This document shows positions 56,604-64,000 of a DNA stretch of 64,000 nucleotides, piece by piece (positions within the stretch are counted from its first letter, which is position 1; each line of letters starts with the position of its first letter). The notes below the pieces were generated by a model. The model was not told the origin of the DNA and ran no database searches. It saw nothing but the letters and a program-made list of their open reading frames with translations. The stretch covers positions 1-64,000 of the forward strand of contig NZ_JACHCQ010000006.1 of assembly GCF_014205835.1 (NCBI RefSeq), given 5' to 3'. This stretch comes from Pedobacter sp. AK013. GTDB taxonomy: Bacteria > Bacteroidota > Bacteroidia > Sphingobacteriales > Sphingobacteriaceae. Made by a program: the position numbers and the translations under genes.

Positions 56604-57581
56604 CTACCTTGGCACTTCAATTTTTTTAATGATCTGATGTACAATATCACTTGTGGTTAACCCTTCCATTTCTTTTTCTGGTGATAATAAAATCCGGTGA
56701 GCCAGTACTGGGGCTGCAACAGCAATAATATCTTCAGGTGTAACAAAATCGCGGTTTTGAATAGCAGCAAAAGCTTTTGCACTATGTGCAATCGCAAGTG
56801 ATGCCCTTGGCGAAGCACCCAGATAAAGTGATGAATTGTTACGGGTTTCGTTTACGATTTTAGCAATAAACTCCAATAATTTTGGTTCTACAAATAAATT
56901 CCTGATGATTGCCCTAGCCTCCTTTATCTGTTGAACAGACAATACTGGTTTTACTTCGTTTAATAATGTTTTATTAACTACAGTGTGTTGAGCCAGCAAA
57001 ATTGCAGTTTCCTCCTCTAGCGAAGGGTATTTAACCTCTATTTTGAATAAAAATCTATCCAGCTGCGCCTCAGGCAGGCGATAGGTTCCTTCCTGCTCAA
57101 TCGGATTTTGTGTGGCCAATACCATAAAAGGCTCATCCATAATATAAGTATGCCCATCAATAGTTATCTGGCGCTCTTCCATTACTTCGAACAAAGCCGA
57201 TTGGGTTTTTGCAGGCGCACGGTTAATCTCATCAACCAGAATAATATTGCCAAAAATTGGCCCTTTTCTAAATTCGAAATCCCCTGTTTTGGTATTAAAT
57301 ATTGGGGTTCCTAAGACATCTGAAGGCATTAAATCGGGGGTAAACTGTACCCTCGAAAATTGCGCATCAATAGATTTAGCTAGCAGTTTTGCACTTAGCG
57401 TTTTAGCTACTCCGGGTACACCTTCAATTAAGATGTGTCCGTCGGCAAGCAAACCAACAATTAAGAAATCAATAACCTGTTTTTGGCCAATAATGATATT
57501 TCCAAGTACATTTCTGATCTGATTTACCGCTTCATTTAAGGCGCTTAAATCGGTACGTGGGTTAAATTGTTCTTGTTCCAT
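56604..57581 (-). CDS. MoxR-family AAA ATPase
   Basis: A 325-residue AAA+ chaperone-like ATPase. Walker A is EGVPGVAKTLSAKLLA, Walker B ILVDEINRAPAKTQSALFEVMEE, sensor 1 VLATQNPIEQEGTYRLPEAQLDRF and the sensor 2 region SPRASLAIAHSAKAFA. It probably remodels the vWA/DUF58 protein encoded downstream. Its start overlaps the end of the DUF4350 gene by 20 bases, so translation is coupled. Confidence 0.95.
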   Translation of the reverse strand: MEQEQFNPRTDLSALNEAVNQIRNVLGNIIIGQKQVIDFLIVGLLADGHILIEGVPGVAKTLSAKLLAKSIDAQFSRVQFTPDLMPSDVLGTPIFNTKTGDFEFRKGPIFGNIILVDEINRAPAKTQSALFEVMEERQITIDGHTYIMDEPFMVLATQNPIEQEGTYRLPEAQLDRFLFKIEVKYPSLEEETAILLAQHTVVNKTLLNEVKPVLSVQQIKEARAIIRNLFVEPKLLEFIAKIVNETRNNSSLYLGASPRASLAIAHSAKAFAAIQNRDFVTPEDIIAVAAPVLAHRILLSPEKEMEGLTTSDIVHQIIKKIEVPR

Positions 57582-58752
57582 TGCTTTGCGTATTTTTATA
57601 AAACTGTTCTATACTTTCGTTTAAATTAATCAATTGTGTATCACTTAAGTCGCCCATTGTTGGCGTTTGCATAAAATGTTTGGTTAGGGTTATAGCCAGG
57701 GCTTCGTTAATACCTGTTTTCTCCATGAGTACCTGCGCAAATTTGCTGTCGATATCATTGGTCTTTAGATAATATCTTGTCCTTAAATATTCTAAAAAAT
57801 AATTGATCTTTTTTAGGGCTATATCGAGGTTGTTGCGTTCGTGATAATAAACGCTGCCCACTACATTAACAAAAGCCAATGAGGAATTGGTAAGGGGATC
57901 GGCAATTGGAATAATTCTTTGCCTGCGCTTAATATCGTACAACACAAAAATTATTAAGCTAAATATGGACAGATAATAGGCGAACTTCAGCTCAGGGTGT
58001 TTAAAGAATACCCTGAGCATATCGGTGGTCGTGTTCTTTTGCGTAGAAAAATATTCATCAAAAATGAGCTGCTTATTTCCGTGCAAGTAACTTAAGGTTT
58101 TGGCGGCATATTCTGCACCATATTTATTCAGCAGGTTAAAATTAGTGTAAAAACCTGGCTCGGCAATCAGGTAAAGATTACCCTTACCGTAGGTATAGCA
58201 GATAAAATTAGGCTTGTTATCGGCATTTACACCAAGTATTGTGGTTTTACTGGTATCAACTTTACTAAAATACTGGCTGCCAATCCCTCTTTCAAAACCG
58301 TAGTTTGCATCCGTTTTTAATTCTGGATTGGTAAAATTTAAGGTGCTTCCCTCAGGAGACATTGCGGTAGAAGTTTGTATTTTAAGTTCCTTACTTATTT
58401 TTCCTAAATCGTAAGTAGCAATAAATACGTCATTACCCGTGTGCATATATTTTATCAACTGCTCAAGATCAGTTTTACTAATGTCTGTCTTTAGCGCAAC
58501 AATTATATATGCGGTTTTATTGAATTTTTTAGATTTTAAAGTGGTATAAACAGCAGTTTTTGACCGTTGAATACGTGCTGATGGCAAAATATCTTTGATT
58601 CTATTGTATAGTATATAAGTACCATAAGGGATTTTATCTTTAGTGGCATATGTTGGTGCCCAATTTGTTGGTGTAGGCTTGTTATACTGCGCAATTAAAT
58701 AACCCAAGATTAGAATGGAGCCGATAATGAGATATATTTTGTACCCTTTCAT
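57562..58752 (-). CDS. DUF4350-domain membrane protein
   Basis: A 396-residue protein with an N-terminal membrane helix (about 5-22), an extracytoplasmic DUF4350-type domain (about 35-240, with VALKTDISKTDLEQLIKYMHTGNDVFIATYD and GKGNLYLIAEPGFYTN), a second helix (about 265-283) and a cytoplasmic tail. The pattern PYGTYILYNRIKDILP is typical of the N-terminal part. It overlaps the DUF4129 gene by four bases (ATGA) and the moxR gene by 20. Function unknown; part of the conserved MoxR/DUF58/SpoIIM set. Confidence 0.82.
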   Translation of the reverse strand: MKGYKIYLIIGSILILGYLIAQYNKPTPTNWAPTYATKDKIPYGTYILYNRIKDILPSARIQRSKTAVYTTLKSKKFNKTAYIIVALKTDISKTDLEQLIKYMHTGNDVFIATYDLGKISKELKIQTSTAMSPEGSTLNFTNPELKTDANYGFERGIGSQYFSKVDTSKTTILGVNADNKPNFICYTYGKGNLYLIAEPGFYTNFNLLNKYGAEYAAKTLSYLHGNKQLIFDEYFSTQKNTTTDMLRVFFKHPELKFAYYLSIFSLIIFVLYDIKRRQRIIPIADPLTNSSLAFVNVVGSVYYHERNNLDIALKKINYFLEYLRTRYYLKTNDIDSKFAQVLMEKTGINEALAITLTKHFMQTPTMGDLSDTQLINLNESIEQFYKNTQSNGTRTI

Positions 58753-59477
58753 TTAATCTGCTTGTTAAACTGGTTAAACAATTGGTTAATGGGGTCGAAT
58801 TTTACCTCATCAATAGGGAAATCGCCATACCAGATATAATCGAACTGCAGGGTAAGCTGGCTAAAATCGTCTCTCAGCTCTGGCTTACTGATTTCCATTA
58901 AATAATTATAATTGGTTTTATCGGGCTGCCATTGGATAATTTCAGCATCGCTCAATTTTTTTAGTGCCCTCAGGTACAAAAGCCTAACAGCCAAACGGAA
59001 TTTTCTTTCGGCAACTAACCTTTGTAATTCTTGTTCATAATCTATCTCGTGGATGTTTTCTGTAATTACATCATATGGAAGGATTGTTTCTTTCGATTTT
59101 TTAGTAAAGATTTTTTCGGCACCGATCACTTTGATTACAATGAATAAGATCAGCGCAATACCGAGTCCGATAAAAATATACCGGGAAAAAATGTTAGTTG
59201 CGGCTCCCTGAAACAACTGTCCAATTACATTCCAAAACCATAACCAAAATTTATCCCAAAGTGATAGCTGTTGTTGACCAATTTCGTCGTATTGAAACTC
59301 TTTTTGCGCTTTATAATTGCTTATGGCATCCTTATCAAATTTTGATACCACAACCTTACTGCTATCTGTTTTAATTACAGCAGTTACAGGCTTGGGTTTA
59401 ACAGTCTGCGCCTTGTTGATTACTGGAATAAAAAACAAAATACAAACAAGAAGATATCGGAATAGTGCACGCTGCAT
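58749..59477 (-). CDS. DUF4129-domain membrane protein
   Basis: A 242-residue protein with a signal peptide (about 1-24), a membrane helix (about 96-120, YIFIGLGIALILFIVIKVIG) and the DUF4129 domain at the C-terminus (about 150-240), with LQRLVAERKFRLAVRLLYLRALKKLSDAEIIQWQPDKTN and FDYIWYGDFPID. DUF4129 proteins are usually encoded with MoxR/DUF58 and often fused to transglutaminase domains; here only the DUF4129 part is present. It sits in the middle of the operon with one base to the gene before it. Confidence 0.85.
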   Translation of the reverse strand: MQRALFRYLLVCILFFIPVINKAQTVKPKPVTAVIKTDSSKVVVSKFDKDAISNYKAQKEFQYDEIGQQQLSLWDKFWLWFWNVIGQLFQGAATNIFSRYIFIGLGIALILFIVIKVIGAEKIFTKKSKETILPYDVITENIHEIDYEQELQRLVAERKFRLAVRLLYLRALKKLSDAEIIQWQPDKTNYNYLMEISKPELRDDFSQLTLQFDYIWYGDFPIDEVKFDPINQLFNQFNKQIK

Positions 59478-59478
59478 T

Positions 59479-60363
59479 TTAATATTCTTCAGGTCTGGTA
59501 TCTATAGGTTTTTCGGTATTGCCAAAATTAGAAATCCGTTCCATTAGGCCGATGCTTTCTTTTTGTTCAACCAAACTGAAATAGGCCAATGAAATGGTAA
59601 TGATGGGGATGATGGTAAATACCTGGCATAACGACTGTAAAACAGTTGTAATCATGGTAAGTGTTAAAGACATGTGTGGGGTTTTATGTGTAAACATGCC
59701 AATCATATTAAATAAACTTGTAGGTAAAACAATCATGCTCATACAGGCATAAACAATAATCCATACTACGATCAGCGTACCGAAAGTAATCCAGAAATTA
59801 TCTTTAATAATTTTGAAACTCCTGTTAAATGAATAACCTAATGAACCATTTTCGATTACCATTATCGGGAACATCATGGCTATATATGGGAATAGCCAGA
59901 AGCCAGGTACGAGGCAAAACATAAAGGCAAAACATAACAGGATAATTAATAGGATAGAACTACCAAAAATCCTGAAAAAATAATATTTAAAGTATCCCCA
60001 TACCTCATCGGTGGTTGGTGTTTGGTTCCCTTTCTGTACGTATATAGCGATATATGATAGTATGGCGACACTCATACTGGCATATGTTGCTAAAGAGAAT
60101 AAAATAGATAAGAAATACTCTAACCCATATAAAGCCGAAAAACCTAAGCCTTTGGTATTTCTTCCATTACCGATGGTATTGATGATGTTAACCATTTTGT
60201 ATTGTTGCAATAACATGGTTAACATACTAGCAAGTACAAATAGACCGCAAAATGTGAAATATATTTTAATGAGGGGCTTAAAATTTTGACGCATGAAGGT
60301 AAAGGTGTCGTTGATCACCTGCCCGAAATCTCTTCTTTTCTTAAATTCAATTTTCCCTAGCAT
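59479..60363 (-). CDS. Multi-spanning membrane protein of the MoxR operon
   Basis: A 294-residue protein with six hydrophobic segments (for example IYFTFCGLFVLASMLTMLL, ILLIILLCFAFMFCLVPGFWLF). The start FKKRRDFGQVINDTFTFMRQNFKPLIK is a cytoplasmic amphipathic region. The helix pattern is like the DUF975/glycerophosphoryl-diester-permease-type membrane domains seen in SpoIIM/RDD neighbourhoods. No catalytic motif. One base separates it from each neighbour. Role unknown. Confidence 0.75.
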   Translation of the reverse strand: MLGKIEFKKRRDFGQVINDTFTFMRQNFKPLIKIYFTFCGLFVLASMLTMLLQQYKMVNIINTIGNGRNTKGLGFSALYGLEYFLSILFSLATYASMSVAILSYIAIYVQKGNQTPTTDEVWGYFKYYFFRIFGSSILLIILLCFAFMFCLVPGFWLFPYIAMMFPIMVIENGSLGYSFNRSFKIIKDNFWITFGTLIVVWIIVYACMSMIVLPTSLFNMIGMFTHKTPHMSLTLTMITTVLQSLCQVFTIIPIITISLAYFSLVEQKESIGLMERISNFGNTEKPIDTRPEEY

Positions 60364-60364
60364 G

Positions 60365-61318
60365 TTAATTTAGTGTTGCTTGTTTATTGTAGATTTTTAT
60401 GGGGTATATAAATACATACCAAATAATGAAAGCTGCAGAAGATAATAATATAAACATACTTAACCACACAGGCATTTCAGTATGTCGTGTAACAAAACTT
60501 TCAAAAAAAGCTGCCACTATAAAAATTGGTATCAGGCCGATCACAATCTTTAATCCATCCTTTGCACCTTTTAATACAGATGCCATTCGGGTATAGGTTT
60601 TGGGGAATAAAAGGCTATTGCCTAAAATTAAACCAGCCGCACCTGCCAAAACAATTGCGGATATTTCTAATGTTCCGTGAATCCAGATAACCAGAACCGA
60701 TTGAAAGCCTAATCCCTTGCTAAAAAAGAAATACTGGAAGGAGCCCAGCATTACTCCATTTCTAAATAGCGAAACGATAGACCCAAATGAAAATATAATA
60801 CCCAAAACAAAGGTATATAGTGCAACATAAATATTATTAACCCCAATTTGCATAAACATCATAAACTCATTACTTTGTTTATAAACCCCAAATGGATCAC
60901 CTTTGGCAATGTTTTCATTTGTCATGTTTACATAACCATCGCCCATAATCAATCGTACAAAGGTATCATCGTATTTGGCCGATAAAGCACCAATGGCACA
61001 AGAAACCAAGAAAAAGGCCAACGCATAAAATACCTGTTTTCTGTGTTGTAGAAATATTAAGGGAAGTTCTGTTTTCCAGAAATGGATAAACCGGTTCGAT
61101 TTTTCCTTTTTGTTTTTGTAAACGGATTGATGTAATTTAGAGGCTAAACCATTGAGATAAGCTGTTGTTTTCGAATTTGGATAAAACGTTTTTGAGTAAG
61201 CTAAATCGTTAGTGATTTCGATAAACTGATTGGCCACTTCATCAGGGTTTGCCTGTTGCATAGAATCATAATGTTGCCACTTCTTCGAATTCTGTTTAAC
61301 AAATAATGCTTCTCTCAT
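60365..61318 (-). CDS. SpoIIM-like membrane protein
   Basis: A 317-residue protein. Residues 1-95 are cytoplasmic (MREALFVKQNSKKWQHYDSM is the family's typical start), followed by SpoIIM-type helices (about 105-310). The family resembles stage II sporulation protein M, a peptidoglycan-hydrolase-linked membrane protein, though this organism does not sporulate. It is the first gene of the six-gene operon and diverges from the RDD gene by about 200 bases. Confidence 0.88.
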   Translation of the reverse strand: MREALFVKQNSKKWQHYDSMQQANPDEVANQFIEITNDLAYSKTFYPNSKTTAYLNGLASKLHQSVYKNKKEKSNRFIHFWKTELPLIFLQHRKQVFYALAFFLVSCAIGALSAKYDDTFVRLIMGDGYVNMTNENIAKGDPFGVYKQSNEFMMFMQIGVNNIYVALYTFVLGIIFSFGSIVSLFRNGVMLGSFQYFFFSKGLGFQSVLVIWIHGTLEISAIVLAGAAGLILGNSLLFPKTYTRMASVLKGAKDGLKIVIGLIPIFIVAAFFESFVTRHTEMPVWLSMFILLSSAAFIIWYVFIYPIKIYNKQATLN

Positions 61319-61517
61319 TTATAGGCCTTACCAAATCTTGGGTTAAAATAGCTAATTTTTTATGGAAATGAAACCAACATTGGTTTCAAATCGCTTCACC
61401 CACCTGAACAAATATACATAGATGAACAATCTAAATATGAAAATATAAGAAAACTTTAGTTTAAAAAAATAAACATCAATCTGCAGCTATTATCTTTAAA
61501 AAAAATTATGTTTGAAT

Positions 61518-62261
61518 ATGGATAGCATCAGAATTAGCACAGCTCAAAATATTGATATTGATTACGAAATTGCCGGCCTTGGGGAACGGATAGCCGCAAG
61601 ATGTATCGACCTGGCTGGATTTATAATTCTTGCTGTAATTACCCTGGTGATAATGGGAGCTGCACAAATGGCAATGTCTGGAAGTGCTGCAATAGTTATT
61701 TTCTTTATTTTCCTCGCAATTTTTGCTTTCTACGATCTGGTTTGCGAAATCACCATGGATGGTCAAACTTTGGGCAAGAAGGTGTTAAAGATAAAGGTAA
61801 TCAGCATTGATGGTACACAGCCAACTATAGGGCAGTATATTTTTAGGTGGTTATTTCGGATGATTGATTTTGGCTTTCCTTTTGGCTGGGGCGTTGTTGC
61901 ACTGGTTTCGGTCGCGGTAACTAAAAATCATCAACGATTGGGCGATATATTGGCCAAGACAACGCTAATTAAAACTAAACCAAGAACCGAATTTTCTAAT
62001 GTAGCTTTCAGTTTTAATTTACCTGAAGAATATGAACCGCAGTTTAAGGAAGTTTTGCACTTAAATGATAGGGATATAGAGCTTATTCATGAAGTGTTAA
62101 CAGGTTATTACCAAACAGGAAATGCCGATTTAATTTATGCTATGGCCAGCAAAACCAAAGCACATATTTTTGTGACGATTCCGAGTGGAATGAACGAGTT
62201 ACAGTTTTTAGAGACCGTATTAAAGGATTATAATCACCTTACAGCCAATATGGGCGTTTAG
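61518..62261 (+). CDS. RDD-family membrane protein
   Basis: A 247-residue protein from the ATG at 61518 (MDSIRISTAQNIDIDYEIAG). RDD signature residues appear in LGERIAARCIDLAGF (the R-D pair) and in CEITMDGQTLGKKVLKIKVIS with VTKNHQRLGDILAKT. It has four hydrophobic segments and a soluble C-terminal tail (about 165-247). It is divergent from SpoIIM, a gene pair repeatedly seen next to MoxR/DUF58. The stop overlaps the convergent DUF2752 gene by four bases. Confidence 0.88.
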   Translation: MDSIRISTAQNIDIDYEIAGLGERIAARCIDLAGFIILAVITLVIMGAAQMAMSGSAAIVIFFIFLAIFAFYDLVCEITMDGQTLGKKVLKIKVISIDGTQPTIGQYIFRWLFRMIDFGFPFGWGVVALVSVAVTKNHQRLGDILAKTTLIKTKPRTEFSNVAFSFNLPEEYEPQFKEVLHLNDRDIELIHEVLTGYYQTGNADLIYAMASKTKAHIFVTIPSGMNELQFLETVLKDYNHLTANMGV

Positions 62262-62584
62262 CTAAAAAACATTTTGTGCACATAGCTGATCATTACAAAA
62301 TTACCAATTGCAATAACCAATATTCTAAAGATAAAAGAACGTTGTTTGATTTGAAGTTTATACAATAAACCAGCTGAGGCAAACAAAATCAACAAGGGAA
62401 TAGTAGGCGGATAAAGCGACCAGCTTTTTGATAAATCGCCTTGAACAAGGGCGATAAAAGATCTTTGAAAGCCACAACCCGGACAATCTATGCCTGTTAA
62501 AGCTTTAAATGGGCAGGCGATTAAATGATTTTGCAGCCAATCAACAAAGTTGATTAAGCTGCAAAATATAGATATGATAAACAT
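62258..62584 (-). CDS. DUF2752-domain membrane protein
   Basis: A 108-residue membrane protein with about three hydrophobic segments and the family motif CPFKALTGIDCPGCGFQRSFIALVQGD (about 25-51), read in parts. DUF2752 proteins have no assigned function; the CPxCGxxR-like motif is the family hallmark. It follows the DUF5684 gene by seven bases. Confidence 0.88.
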   Translation of the reverse strand: MFIISIFCSLINFVDWLQNHLIACPFKALTGIDCPGCGFQRSFIALVQGDLSKSWSLYPPTIPLLILFASAGLLYKLQIKQRSFIFRILVIAIGNFVMISYVHKMFFS

Positions 62585-62591
62585 TCTTGAA

Positions 62592-63101
62592 TTAAACTAC
62601 AGGGGGAGGGGTGTCGTTTGGAGTGCCCTGATTATCAGAAGGTTTGCTAAAAGGATTGTTTGGGCTGTTAAAAGGGTTATTTGGATTATTGAAAGGATTG
62701 TTTCCAAAACCGCCGTTTTGTGCTTCTGCTGCCGATGGACCTAAATATTTGGCATCGCCAAAACCTAAAATTGGCCAAAATATATAAGGGAAAATAATCA
62801 GACCCACTGTAAAACCTTCTGATTTACCAAAGCTTTTGCTTAGTAAGTTTATTGCCCAGATTCCAAATACAAAATTAACACAAGGGATAAGTAGCCATAA
62901 TACCCAGATCATCGGTTTACCAATAATCTCAATCAAAACGATTACGTTATAGATAGGAATAATTGCAGCCCAGCCCGGTTTGCCAGCTTTTTCGAAGGTT
63001 TTCCACATGCCAACAATTGCAATAACAATTACTGCCAGGTAAACAATTCCGCCTACAATACCAATCCCTGCGGCTGCTCCGCTTGATTCATACTCATTCA
63101 T
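62592..63101 (-). CDS. DUF5684-domain membrane protein with NPFN repeats
   Basis: A 169-residue protein with four hydrophobic segments. The patterns AGKPGWAAIIPIYNVIVLIEIIGKP and CVNFVFGIWAINLLSKSFGKSEGF are typical of DUF5684. The C-terminus (about 138-160) has four repeats of the type NNPFN/PNNPFS, a low-complexity tail that could vary by slippage. It is in an operon with the DUF2752 gene. Function unknown. Confidence 0.85.
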   Translation of the reverse strand: MNEYESSGAAAGIGIVGGIVYLAVIVIAIVGMWKTFEKAGKPGWAAIIPIYNVIVLIEIIGKPMIWVLWLLIPCVNFVFGIWAINLLSKSFGKSEGFTVGLIIFPYIFWPILGFGDAKYLGPSAAEAQNGGFGNNPFNNPNNPFNSPNNPFSKPSDNQGTPNDTPPPVV

Positions 63102-63188
63102 AATTTACTGTTTTTAAAGGTGATTAATTTAAATAGTTAAACTAAAGTAATTTTTTTAATTTAAAAACAGAATAAACAAGACGTTAAA

Positions 63189-63914
63189 TTATTTCAACAC
63201 AGTAGTCACTTTTGGTAATAAAGCAGTTGCCCATTCAGTGTACATTTTAGCGCTTGGATGCAATCCATCGCTAGCCACTAACGATGGGTCGGTTGCCGCA
63301 TTTCTCGATGCAGGTGTGATATTTGTGTAGCTCACACCAGTTGCAGACGCTATTTCTTGATTTGCTGTGTTAAAACTATCAATTTCGGCAGCAATGGACG
63401 CTTGATTCCTTCCTGAGTTTTTACCAAAGGGGGTAGTTCCCCAATCGGGTATAGAAACTACGAAAACCTTATTTTTATTACCTCCGGCAAAAACGATTGC
63501 AGTTTGTAACAATTCTGTGAACTCCTTTTTGTAGATATTTATTGGGTAACCGCGGTATTGATTGTTTACGCCAATTAAAAGCGTTACAAAACTAAAGGTG
63601 CCGGTTAAGTTTTCTTTTTTAATGCCCGCCTGTAGTTCGTCTGTAGTCCAGCCGGTTACTGCAATAATTTTTGGATCTGCTATGCCGATGCCTTGATTTT
63701 TTAATAAAGCTTGAAGCTGATAAGGAAAAGATTCTGCCTGTTTAACCGATTCGCCGATGGTATAAGAATCGCCAAGGGCTAAATAGGTGAAATTCCCAGT
63801 TGTTTTTGGTGTATTTGTAGCTTGATTGATCGTCGGTTCGCTAATCATGGGGGCTTTTTTTGTGCAGCCCGAAGTTAAGAAAGAAAATAAAACGGCGCTT
63901 AATAAAATCTTCAT
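63189..63914 (-). CDS. SGNH-hydrolase lipoprotein
   Basis: A 241-residue protein with a lipoprotein signal (lipobox LTSGC, Cys17) and an SGNH/GDSL hydrolase domain. Block I is ALGDSYTIGE with nucleophile Ser50, block III is LIGVNNQYRG with the Asn, and block V is DGLHPS with Asp216 and His219. It would cleave an ester or acyl group on a lipid or polysaccharide at the cell envelope. Substrate unknown. No partner gene is visible at the window edge (63915-64000 holds no gene). Confidence 0.9.
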   Translation of the reverse strand: MKILLSAVLFSFLTSGCTKKAPMISEPTINQATNTPKTTGNFTYLALGDSYTIGESVKQAESFPYQLQALLKNQGIGIADPKIIAVTGWTTDELQAGIKKENLTGTFSFVTLLIGVNNQYRGYPINIYKKEFTELLQTAIVFAGGNKNKVFVVSIPDWGTTPFGKNSGRNQASIAAEIDSFNTANQEIASATGVSYTNITPASRNAATDPSLVASDGLHPSAKMYTEWATALLPKVTTVLK

Positions 63915-64000
63915 AACCTAATTTACGAAGTAGTGTTAAGCTTAGTTTTATTTCAATAAAGTAATTAGCCGCTGTCTAAAAACAGAATCGGTAATAATGC

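Noticed and set aside
1..64000. tRNA, rRNA or prophage genes
   Set aside because: Intergenic regions were read for cloverleaf-like sequence and phage structural genes and none was found; the VgrG/TssD genes are T6SS rather than prophage because of the Rhs/PAAR context and the Bacteroidota TssD type. A tRNA scan would be needed to be certain.

Overview
The window looks like a chromosomal segment of a Bacteroidota bacterium, most likely Sphingobacteriaceae (Pedobacter-like). This rests on the type of gene content and signals: a Bacteroidota-type TssD/VgrG/Rhs secretion cluster, a TonB-dependent receptor with a carboxypeptidase-like N-terminal domain, DUF5687, DUF6263, DUF4350/DUF4129 and LytTR proteins, a SAM-II-type leader in front of metK, and promoter elements of the TAnnTTTG (-7) class. 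The species assignment is inference. No tRNA, rRNA, CRISPR array or prophage was seen.

1-11003 is an interbacterial-antagonism island. Two tandem TssD (Hcp) tube genes are followed by a muramidase-like protein without signal peptide, a lipoprotein that is its plausible immunity partner, VgrG, a TPR-containing putative adaptor, a 1543-residue PAAR-like/Rhs protein with a C-terminal PD-(D/E)xK-like nuclease domain, and a small helical protein that is the likely immunity factor. Sheath, baseplate and ClpV genes are not in the window.

11036-19555 is metabolic and stress-related: a LysR regulator divergent from hutH-hutU (histidine to urocanate to imidazolonepropionate), a second LysR regulator divergent from an MdaB/YgiN-like quinone reductase/quinol monooxygenase pair, an EamA exporter, a small conserved protein and a lipoprotein Cu/Zn superoxide dismutase.

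19754-24142 holds an orphan ExbD and then a peptide-export cassette: a 68-residue double-glycine precursor, a HlyD-type adaptor and a C39-peptidase ABC transporter, with a hairpin between the peptide gene and the transporter genes. I consider it the best candidate for an undescribed bacteriocin-like system here.

24143-41603 is mostly housekeeping: metK with SAM-II leader, a lipid kinase, a SUI1-like factor, a membrane-anchored LytTR protein with a small paralogous partner, hisS, a methyltransferase, an MHS-family transporter, a VOC protein, rarA, a DUF5687 ABC exporter, an OmpA-like lipoprotein, a Gfo/Idh/MocA oxidoreductase, an M90 peptidase and a DUF6263 protein. Two repeat-rich gaps (24143-24903 and 37516-38428) carry copies of one intergenic repeat family in opposite orientations.

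41645-54353 has an alpha/beta hydrolase, a GntR-controlled ABC operon with a palindromic operator candidate, DoxX, an aldo/keto reductase, an old-yellow-enzyme, a TonB receptor with a His/Cys-rich exported partner, a TlpA-like thioredoxin, an acetyltransferase-MarR operon whose promoter contains a 26-bp perfect palindrome, and a nucleoid-associated protein.

54374-55165 is a compact REP-associated transposase (RAYT) cassette with inverted REP hairpins. 55183-61318 is a tightly packed six-gene operon (SpoIIM-like, membrane protein, DUF4129, DUF4350, MoxR, DUF58) divergent from an RDD protein, and the end carries DUF2752, DUF5684 and an SGNH-hydrolase lipoprotein.
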